In this document: positions 50,334-61,110 of the stretch, in pieces
Layout: each line of letters starts with the position of its first letter
Numbering within the stretch: the stretch's first letter is position 1
Assembly (NCBI GenBank): GCA_003640385.1
Contig: RCAB01000004.1
Location: forward strand, 558,001-622,000
DNA length: 64,000 nucleotides
Reading direction: 5' to 3'
Source: Setaria digitata
Lineage: Eukaryota; Nematoda; Chromadorea; Rhabditida; Setariidae
Notes under the pieces: generated by a model
What the model was told of the DNA's origin: nothing
What the model saw: the letters and a program-made list of their open reading frames with translations, nothing else
Databases searched by the model: none
Made by a program: the position numbers and the translations under genes

Positions 50334-52050
50334 ATGATCATTCGCTTTCAGCAGCTTATTTTTCTCGTTTTATCAACGGTTTGTATCGGTGATCAACAGC
50401 TACTCAACTTCGTCCGTACTGAACGGGCTGCTGTTTATGTTAGTTTTCCTGATAATCAGTTCTGAAATGATGAAATGTTAGGTGACTCGAAAAATGATGA
50501 AGTAGTGATCTAATAGTCTTCTCAACAAGACCTCATCATCTGATTGATCCTGTTCATTAAAAAACCGGCTCAAATCCATTGGCTTTAAAGGTTTTAAATG
50601 AACTTTACCTTTCCTAAAAATAAAATTCATTTCTGTCAAGTAAAGAACGATATTTACACCTTATCAGAGTAACATTTTGTACAAAGATTTTTCGCTTCGA
50701 CATCTGGGAATTCTTTGGTTGAAATTTACCCCGTCGAAAAAAAAAAAACATATTTCGATCAAAATTATCAATCTATTTTATTAAAACATAAAGGAATTTG
50801 AAGGGAAGTTGTAGCGTTTTATGGAGTCATCCAGTTTAGAGACTTCTAACCATTTGAGAGTTTTATAACTGCTGATTTAACAAATAACGTGATACAGGAA
50901 TCTCAAGCAGAATCTTAATTTAAAATATGACATTCCGGGAAAAATTGCCTCTAGATACCTTCAGATTTAAGTGCAAAACTAATGCAAAACCCATATATCA
51001 CTTACTGGTAGCTCTGCGACTATGAGTATTTGAGTAGAGGAAAGGATTGGCAATCCATAATCAACTCGTTGATTAATAATAGTGAGATACCAACAAGAGT
51101 TTTATTTAGGAAAAAGACGAAATTACCTTTGCAATAAGTATCTATACCAGTAATTGCTTTTTTGATGTTTAGATTTCTTAGTACAGTCTGTAAGTATGTG
51201 ATCCTTTCAGCAGAGCCATTCGGTCCCACTGCAATCATTTTTGTTCATCAACGATTCAGTACCAATGCCAAAAGAAGCAGTGCGACCCTTTCAAAGGCCA
51301 CTTCGAGATGGGACGACGGTGATAAACGTAGCTGTTGCCCTGTGGTACCGATTTATGAAATTCACAGTCAATGAGCACTTCATCCTCTCTTCACAAACCA
51401 TCAGATTTCTTTAGTTTCCGCTCTCTTTATGGTTTCGTTACCTTCGAAATTTAAGGATTATTCGTAATCGAAATACAAAATATTATTCATCTTCTCATGG
51501 CGTTCTCATGAAACTGTGAGATCACTCCAACTTTATTTTAGGATTCCAGGAGGTGGCGCTCCTGCCATTTGGGGACGAGCCTGGGAAGAAAATAATGGAA
51601 TACAAGCTTTATTTATTTTTGGTAACACGGTGAAAGTTTTAAATAGGGGTTTTCGGTTATTGATTTACAGTGGTTCACCGAGCACTAATGGATTCAAGTA
51701 AATACCATTTTCTAATTAATTTTAAACAGTTTAGACATTTCAAACGAACTTCAGAACTATGAAATACACACCCACAAACAGGTTGTAATTTCAGGTTCAC
51801 TTGGATGCGGGTAAAAGATGTTGATCATGGTACCGTGTTGTTTTCGGGAACAAATATGCACACACCAGCTGTATTCTCGGAAGATGGTCAATATGAGTTT
51901 CTTGGTGATGCCGACTGGCAAAAAAGGACAATGGAATTTGTGAGATATGGCGCAGATGAACCACACACAGTAGGAAATTATGGTGGGAAACGGTATTTCG
52001 ATGAAGATGTATACGTGCTCACCAAAGAACGATGTAATTGTCAGTGTTAA
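50334..52050 (+). CDS. Unrecognised secreted protein with signal peptide
   Basis: I do not recognise this protein. Four exons can be joined in phase: 50334-50438, 51260-51318, 51542-51697, 51795-52050, for 191 residues. The first exon encodes a clear signal peptide (MIIRFQQLIFLVLSTVCIG). The mature part has a Cys pair (QCQKKQC), a glycine-rich start (RIPGGGAPAIWGRAWEEN), and a strand-rich region with FKFTWMRVKDVDHG, SEDGQYEFLGDADW and VGNYGGKRYFDEDVYVL, ending in the Cys cluster CNCQC. The pattern suggests an extracellular beta-sandwich with disulfides. The last two exons are well supported. The second exon's acceptor was chosen by phase among several, and a missing exon between 50.44 and 51.26 kb is possible. 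Confidence 0.65.
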
Positions 52051-54848
52051 TTCTGATCTTAGAGACTGTTGGGATGGGTGCAGTCGAGATAGTCTTTCGT
52101 ACAGTATGAAAGATTCCAATCCTGAAAACTTTTGATGCGAAAAGGAGAACTAGGATGATAAGAAATTACATCACTGTACTTCGTAAAGATATCCGACGGC
52201 ACTGTAACGGTATTTCTTAGGATAACTTCTTGTTATCTGCAAATTGTATTTCTCTGTGGCACCTAGTCACTCCACTGTCACTGATTATATTTATTTATAT
52301 TTTCATATTATATGAAATATCATATTTTACTTGCATTATATATTTGTATCTTGATTTTATTTTATATGGTCAGTTCCTCCAGTCCGACCGATGCTTCTCT
52401 CTGATATGCGCTGAATCATATCACTGTCACCATAATAAGGTGCGAAGGAAAAGGAAGACTGGTTTCAAAATTATTGCTACTCAAATTCTGAATTTACTTT
52501 TGTGAAGATTATAAGGCTTACATCTGGCTACCTCTTCTCCTTACTGCCTATTCTCAACCTGTCATAAAATCTTGCTTATGCAGCTGTGATTGTACAGAAA
52601 TTTTTATGTTTTCTCTCTCTGATATATTCAGTGATAATATGAATAATATTACTGGAACTAGTGATGTTTATTTGAAATGATATAAGGACATATGCACATG
52701 GGAAGTGTGTCATCAAAATGACATTCATAATGGCGGCTAGAAAAAGTTTTGAAATGAGGTAGAAAAGAATAATTTAAAGAGATGGAATGTTCAGCTAAAG
52801 CTCACTGCTTAATGGAAATATTATCACACTCTAGGCTTGTCTAATAAGCTAGGTTTAAATCAAAGTATAAAGTAGTTGCATGTTGCATGCCAGTACTTGA
52901 GATTAATTAATAGAGTCGAAATATATAATTCCGATTTCAGATTAGTAACATTAGGGAAGCATTTCATTGTCTGGTACTTTTTAGTAACGAAGGCATTATG
53001 TATCATTCATACGTTAGTTTTCTAAGCTTATGCTTCACTGTCCAGTGAAATAATTCTTTAAAACGGTTAATATCGGAACTAGTCTAATATCTTTAGCTGG
53101 CCATTAAATTAGAAATGTTCCAAAGAAACTTTTTTTACTTGAAAAAATTGAATTTATAAAATACTTCTTGCAGTTGAACCAATTTGAAACCACAAGAAAT
53201 CTAATTTTCGTTGGGAGCGGGTTCAATAAAAGCGTTATTATGCTATGCTATGATAACAAAACTGGTGTTAATTTTTTCCTTCTGATTTGAAATTTATCCT
53301 TAAACATCCAGTTTCATTACAGCTGAGCAGGTTTATTTGATTGTCATGTCAAGTCAAAAGAATCTCTTTTTTCTGCAGTCTTCTGTGTGCTTACAACATT
53401 CATGACGAGAAAAATAGCAGAAACTCAATCAAGATACAAATTTTTGTGAAAGAAGTAATTTGACACAAATCTATTTTAAAGATCAGATAAAACTGATGGT
53501 ACAAATCGAACAATTCACAGTAATCTTGTATTATTTGATAATTAAGGAATTTGGATCAACTGGTTTGTTTCTATACATTTTCCAAATGGATCTGGAATTA
53601 TTGAGTTCCTTCCATCATTAATTTCCTCGTTGAGCAAGCTGCTGCTTAATGCAAAGAGCTCTCTCTCGAATTGAGCTGCATTTAATTTCCATCTTAAGCT
53701 CCTTCTTGATTTCATTTCTTCCTCTTCTTCAGACTTACTTTTATTTCATTTCACAAGTTCAAGTGCAAGGAAAAGGAAAGAATGGAAGTGAAAATAGTGG
53801 CTGCGAAGAAAATAATTCGCAAGCTTTTTAGGAAAAATGAGAAGTAATAAAAAGAAGAGTAAATAAATTAAAGTATCTCTTTCAGAAGGACATGCCACAG
53901 CTCAGAGTTTAATACTTCTTTTTTGTTCATTCTAGTCCACTCCAATTTATTTATTCAAAAAATAAAAATAAAAAATAAAATTAAAATGGTTTCTTGTTGA
54001 AATGCAACGGATCGATCGTCTCTGACACTTTTTTGTCAACGAATTCCAAAAAAGTACCAAAAACTTCTTATTTCGAAATGAGTTTTTTGTTTTCATTGAA
54101 GTTACATATTAATATTCAAAATGTTTAGTTCTCTATATATTATAATATCATATGACTGTACACTTGGCGGTTCATGTGCTTTCTTAATAAATTTTTTGTT
54201 CAGGGGTTTTTATTAGTGGAGTTCTTACCATTATCATGAAGTCAAATTTCGAGCGAGATAAGTGGTTATTCTAACTTCGGTCTGTTGTGTGCCATTAATT
54301 ATTAAAGTGAAATATCTTGCCAAACTGGAAATGTCTGGCCTGATTTTTGTGAGAAACGAAATCTGAAATTTTACATCACCATTAGGAAGTCTCAAATTGC
54401 CTTGTCCTAAGACTACAGTGGACAACATAAATATTTTATAAGTTGTACTAACTACGACGTGAAAAACGAGAGACAGAATACAGAAGGAAGATACTGCCAG
54501 TTTTATTAAATGAAATATCATCTTATTCTTTCTAACAAATAAAAAAATTGGCAGAAGCAAACAGATCAAATATATAGTCCAATCAAAACAAGTCAGATTC
54601 GTAGCTATGAGTGATGAAATTATTTTAAAAGAATAGTAATTAAAATTTCTGATCTATTTGCATTTGCCAAATTACTATTAAACTTTTCACCCGCAGTAAT
54701 TCACCTTCCTTTTTAATTCCGAGATACTAACATTTTGTATGGATCTGCTACTGCTTGCACAGTTATGAGGCAACTTTATATTGAACAGAATTGAATAATT
54801 TATTATATCAAAGCCAACAAATTTGTTGCTATAAAATCGCTATCCTGC
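52051..54848. other. Intergenic, no gene seen
   Basis: AT-rich sequence between convergent genes (secreted protein + and the unrecognised minus-strand gene). Short frames such as 54234-54569 (minus) lack splice or family support. Confidence 0.45.
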
Positions 54849-56470
54849 TTATTTTCTTCTATTGAAACGAAAATTTACTGAATACAGCATGAATGATATC
54901 AAATCACAAGCAACGTGTTCGGAAACCAAAATGCTGTTAGTTTTAATTATACAAAAAAGAGAAATCATACATATAGACAAGAAAATTTGAATAAAATTCA
55001 AATTAGCAGTTAAAATGTCATGAAGTGTCGTATTAATAAATTCCAGTAGTAAGCATCTGGAATGCTGGACTCTACGAAGTGTAACTTCTGAGACATCGAT
55101 ATTAAGTCTGCAAAAGAATAACTTCGATACCTCTAATTGTTGGTGACTCAGTAATCGGATTTTTGAATGCAGACAGCAATATTTAAGATTCTCCTTTGTG
55201 TTCTGATTCTGAATTATCCTTTGGATAACGTTCTCCGCTCGACATTTACAGGAAAAGAAACATAGCTGGTTGAAGGGGACCAATTGATTTCGAGAAAGTA
55301 ACAATTTGGTCAGACTACAACCAGGTATGTAAATGTCCGTATGTACCACAGCAATGATCGCTACTTCTGTGACTTCTTCATCGCTCGTTGCAACTGAAAG
55401 AAGACGTTTTGAAGAAGCAGTTGGAGCAAGTGAATTTTAGATGAGATAAAAACCGGATGGGAAGCTTCATTCAAGCACTGACACAATTTTCTCTCAGTAT
55501 AAAGTAAACTGACAGAAGCTGAAATCTGAAGGGGAAGTTTTCTCCTCATAAAGTGAAGCAGCTGCAAAGGAAATGCGGAAGGACAGTGGAGAAGCGTGAA
55601 ACGGATATCTTACGCAGCAGCAAGAATGTGCGAGAAAGGTTACGAAGTAAATGGATGGAGGACGTAAATACGTCAGATCAGATAATAAATGTAAGATGCT
55701 ATAGCGGAATGACGGAACGATCTGTGATGGCATATGAATTCAGTTGGTTAGATGCATTCCTTCCGTACGTCTGAATCTGAAATAGTGCTGTCCACCTTCC
55801 CATACGAAAAATTTTTTGTGATCCCTAACTTGAGCAAATCCATATTTTTGTGTTATCATTAAGACTGCACGGACTTTCAGTGCTACTGAGAGAATCGCAG
55901 AAGCCTTTCATTTCTTCCCTTTCCTCATCTCTTTTCATCATTTTCCGGAGATCCTTCCCCGTAAGGGAAGTTTCCTCTTGGCCACCAGTGAACAGTATCC
56001 ACCAAAGATCCATCACAGGACAAGAAGGAACGTGTAGTGCTGTATCGATTGCTTCACAAACTGATATCGCTCCTTCATAAATGAACACAGTGCAACATTG
56101 ATTTGGTGATTCAGAAGCATCACACTACAGGAGAAATGACATCGATCAGAAGAAAATATGTACAAAACATTGACATCATGACATGAAGACGGTGTGGCCA
56201 ATTACAAGGATTTCAAGTAACATGCTTAACAACGAGTGCTTCTGAATGGAAGTCAGAGTAATGAGATCTGGAAAACTACATAAAATATACAGAAGTTACT
56301 TTTTCTAAGTCTAGACAATATTTTCTAAAAGTTATTGGAACGAGGGCTCGAACTATGCGTTGCTGTATGATACGTTTGTCGTTATGGCTGCTTAGAACAA
56401 CCTTCAACATGTCGGAAGATACTACAGGAACTTGAATATGAACATGTTCAATGACATCCCTGAGCGACAT
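54849..56470 (-). CDS. Unrecognised three-exon gene
   Basis: I do not recognise the product. Three exons join in phase: 56300-56470, 55830-56124, 54849-55393, for 336 residues. The start ATG lies two bases after a CTTCTCAG acceptor, the layout typical of a trans-spliced nematode leader. The internal acceptors are good (TTTCTCCTGTAG and CTTCTTTCAG). The first exon reads MSLRDVIEHVHIQVPVVSSD and the second contains a Cys-rich and then a charged stretch (PVMDLWWILFTGGQEETSLT, then KMMKRDEEREEMKG). The third exon is an uninterrupted 181-codon frame, longer than chance would usually give here, starting ATSDEEVTEVAIIAVVHTDI and ending in a hydrophobic segment and a basic end. No domain is evident. 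It could also be an older gene copy or a run of chance frames. Confidence 0.45.
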
Positions 56471-56472
56471 TT

Positions 56473-59400
56473 CTGAGAAGCAGAAGACGTGTTGGCAGTG
56501 AGGTCAGATGTGATGATATATCGAATGATCAGAGTAGTTTTGTTGATCCATTTGGTATGGACAAGACCACAGGAACTAACAATACAACGAGCTAATGTCG
56601 TAGTAACAGCCAAGCGTTAACGCTTTTCCCAATCTTCTCATCCAGCAGTGGAAGGAAATGAAAGAAGCGAACAGAAAATGAGAAATAGCTATAGTTTAGA
56701 CGTGTAATGGAATGCACTTGACAAATGACACAAAATATTATATTTCTGGTATCTTTCTAAAGTAATATTTTATCTAAGCACAGCCTTCTCAAGGAAACTT
56801 CTGCAGTCATAAAAACTGAATTTGGCGGTGCGGAACGGAGGAGCTTGAGGAGTTAAGCGAAATTTTCCAGAAAGCAGTGACATTTAAAGCTTGACAGCAA
56901 GTCACCACTTACTAGTCTAGTCATTGAAACAGTGACGCCTTACCAGAATTCCCTCATTTTTAATCAAATATCACATTCCTTGATAATTCGAAAGTAGGCA
57001 AAGTGATTCCAATCAATCGCAGTCATGGCAGCTTGAGAAGTAAAAACATAGTATATCTATAATTGTCTAACTTCGCTATGAATAACAAAAGCTTACCGTA
57101 AGTAATAAATCTATAAAATTAAAAAAGAAAAAAAAAACGAAACAAAGCTCAGTCGAACGACTTATTGGTTAAGGGCAACTTCAGAGCCAAGTTTTTCTGC
57201 GGAATTATATACAAAATATTTCCACAGAGCTTCTTTTCCAGCATTCTAATCAAAAAACTGTTGTTAGAAATCAATTTTGACGTTTCATATAATATATATT
57301 TAACTCTGCTAATCGATTTTTACGTTTACAAGTTTATTTTAATCAGAACTGAAGAGGGAAGAGTATCTGAATAAGTTCGAAATACATGCGTGAACTTTTC
57401 TGAGAAATCCTATAGAAGTTTTTTAGGATGAGTGATATTAAGCATTTTTAATGCCTAGTAAATGTAAACGGCTAGTAAAAGTGGAAGGAACTTGGTGAAC
57501 TTAGCCTGTCGAAGGTTGATTTTATATTTTACTCCCTCTAACTTTCATTCAGTTCAGCTGTCTTCAATTCATAGCAAAACAAATGAGCAGATGAATCTAG
57601 GAGTTTATTCAATGCACTTACTACCAAGCTACTGAAATCAGTGCTTCTGGACGACAGAACTTATTTTTTAACTTTAACTGCAAAAAATTGTTGGAAAGAA
57701 TTACTGGATAATTCGAGCCAGTTATTCCATCCTTGATTCTTCCAGTTTCTTCTAAAGTACAGAACAAAATTGCTAAGTAGTAAGGAGACTTGAACATTTG
57801 ATATTCCGTTACTTGTAACCCTAGTGACGAGAGAATAAATTACCTTCTGACTATGGCGCGGGCTCAGCTTCTGGCTAACGATACCTTTTGAAAATAATTC
57901 TCCGAGGACATAACGACCGTCACAGAAAATTTGCCACATCTCCTCGAAACGTGAATTAGAATAACAGTGTAATTTTATTTTCGGTAAGCTTCGGAATTTA
58001 GGAATAAATAAGCCACATTTTGATTAATTCAAGGAAAATTCTTTGTTCCGAATGGGCCGAAATATCCGATCCATCCGTACAATGAACGAGTTGAATGATG
58101 AGGCACATTTTTTGCCGAAATTGGCTCTCTCTCTCAGCATTCTCATCTTCACCTTCTCTTCTCTTCTTTTCATCCTCACAAATACAAATCACAATTTTAT
58201 GAACTAATGTCTTTAAGTTTCAGTCGCAATACTGATAGGATGCAAGCTTTTATCAGCTGTGCTACTAGTTTCAAGCATTCCTTACTGTTTGGTAAGTTTA
58301 TCAGCCCGAGAAACGATAAAAATTGATAAGCCGCAACATTTCAAAACATCGGGTTGCCAGTTGTGGTCGTATGGAGCAGTGGGATAAGCGAAATGCATCA
58401 CAACAAAAGCTATAGAGACATCTAGCAGAAGGTGAAGGCAAACCTTACTAAAATGCGAAACTGATCAACTGCTTGGCTATTGTTTTCTGTTTGTATTTCC
58501 GGAAAGTTGAATGTTGGTGCCTGTGTTGATAAACCAACACTCCACTTTTCGGGAATTTAGAAAAGATTTTATGAAATAATTCTTTCCACCAGAAATCAGA
58601 ACTAATTGTTTATCCAGAACTAGTATGTTCAATATTTATTTACTTCTATTTTATCCTAAAAAAATTCCCAAACTTGGTGGTACTAAAGCTTACGGATAGA
58701 TGAATTAAGGAATCTCTTGCAGAAGTGATTGAATTATAAAATTATTTTTTAGAAACAATCCAGAATTTTTCAAACTTCTCTCGAAAGTTATGCATTATTG
58801 AGAGAGGGAAGACCTTCACTGCTGAATTCCAAAACTTTCCTACTTAAGTATCTGCTGTGTTTCATTCACTCTCGGCTCCTTAACTGGACATTGCTTCCTT
58901 ATGAAATTTACATCGCAATAGTTGCTTTTTGATTTTTCCGTTCTTTTGTTTATTGTAACAAATAAAAATGTAAGTGGCAGCAAGTATGCTTTATTGTTTC
59001 TGTTTCTGAAAGCTAGAAACATACCACTGAGGACACAATAATGCGAGTTATACTTCAGACTACTATTAATTGAAGGACTTCATATTTATCTGTACAAGTT
59101 TTTAAATTTGTTGAAAAAATTTTCGAACAACATTGTCTCCCATGCAGACCGAGTGCGAATAAGTGGTGCCTTAACACAAGTGACGAGTGCATCACAAAAT
59201 TCAAAAAAAAAGAAAGGAAGAATGAATCGCATTGTGAAAGACGAGGTCTGGAAATAAATTTTATTGAGCTTTTCAGTTTGGACTTAGAAACCAAGACAAG
59301 GAAAAGAAAAACAGGAATGAAAAGGATGGAAGAATGATGAGTGGATAAGTTGAATCAGTTTTTCCATTGTCAGTGAGGGATTACAAAAAGTAGACAGGCC

Positions 59401-61110
59401 CTGACTCTTCCTAGAAAAGGATACTTAAAGGGAAGGAAGGGAGCAAGAAAGAAAGCCTTCTTCCTATTAGGCTCATCATCTATTGGCTGGGTAGATGCCA
59501 ACGATTCCCACTGCGCCTCCTAAATAAAGATAGCAATAACAAAAAATGGAAAAAAAGGAATGAATAATTTCCAGAATATTCAAAATTTTCAGCTAGCTAG
59601 ACTAAATATGTAACTGTTGTCAGCCTTGCCGTTGTTCTCGCTAACTCAATGAAACCACAGTGATCGCGACAGATTACAATAGTGCTAATTCCCAAAAACG
59701 ATGGCGTTGAATGTGAAGTTGTATTTGATAATTATCAGTAAGAAAATCCTTTAACTAGGTTTAGAATTAGATTTCCTTATTAGAAGCCGACAGATTACGT
59801 CTGTAGTACTAGCACTACATGTCAGCACTGTCTATGAAAGAAATTATACTGTGACAGTTAGATTTTTGTGGACCAATGCTCCAAGACACAACTGCTTCTA
59901 AATATTTCTAAAAGTAAATTTTACCTAATAGATGTCTGTTGTTAAGTCCACAGTTATTTTATTACACTTCCATCATGTTAGTGGGATGTCATCGAGCAAA
60001 TTTTAAAAATTCGGGTCAACTGCTGTTGTAGTACGAAATTTTCTCAACTTGTAATTTGGTATTGATGCAATAAATGAAATTACAGCAATGTAGATGTCAG
60101 AAAAAAAAATGCAAATTTTAAATCAACTACTTCCGAGGAACAGTAGAAAGTGCTTTTAGAAACAGACTAAGCTGAATACACAATTCTAACACTTAAATTA
60201 AAGCAAATACAACAGGTAATAATTTCACATGCAGCAAGAACCTGAAATCAACACTTTTTTTTATAGGATTCCTTTACAGAACACTTAAAACGTTCACTTG
60301 AATATGATGGGAGAAATGGATGACGGTACAAAGACAACAGTTTTTCTTCATAAATAATATTCAAATGCTTTGGAATTTTAAAAGATGTATAAAACCCAAA
60401 CTTGACTTATATTGCAAATGATTTTGGTAGCAAAGGGAGCGAAATGGTGGTGATAAAGGGATGGCCAGAGATTAGAAGCACTGAACATCTTCTGGATTTC
60501 AATCAGCGCAGTCAGAAATTTCATTGGCCTCACGTCATCAGAACGGAAGGAGTGATCAAAGATGAAAAGTTTCATGCTGTGAAGGTGTAACTTGGTGGGA
60601 CATTCTGCTGTTCAAGGCAGTAAGTCTGGTTTTCAAAAAATTTTTCAAATTCCACCGCAAAAAAGAAAACAGATGAGTGGCAAGTGCGTTGAGCTGAACA
60701 GCTGTTCCACTGGTTAGTGAATGTGATGGTGCTTTTGCTGAGATTGAAAACGAACGACCGTTCAACGGAAAAATAGCTAACTACACTTTCATTTCGCTAA
60801 ATAAAACTAATTCACTAGTTATTACTGACCATCCAAAAATGAAATTTTGAATTCCAATCACCCCAGTTTTGATAATACGATTTCCAGACAAAAGTTATGA
60901 TGAGATTCGTTGGGATGTAAGGAAAATAGCGTAGTTTAGAAACTTATCACTCAAATTTCCAAAAACTAATCAGCAATTTCCGGTAATGTGCAGATTAAAA
61001 ACAAACAGTGCTTCACATATAAATTACTTAGTAGTAACGGTGTTATCACAAAACTAGAAGAAATACAATAAAAAGAAAAAGAATAATTGCATCTTAAGGT
61101 CGAATATACG
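56473..61110. other. 4.6-kb stretch with no confident gene
   Basis: Mostly AT-rich. The only item with some splice logic is a tiny minus-strand two-exon frame (57844-57939 joined to 57621-57677), described in the findings. No RNA gene or repeat family was recognised. Confidence 0.4.

Noticed and set aside
55553..55774. 73-codon basic plus-strand frame
   Set aside because: It lies within the intron of the unrecognised minus-strand gene and has no splice or family support.
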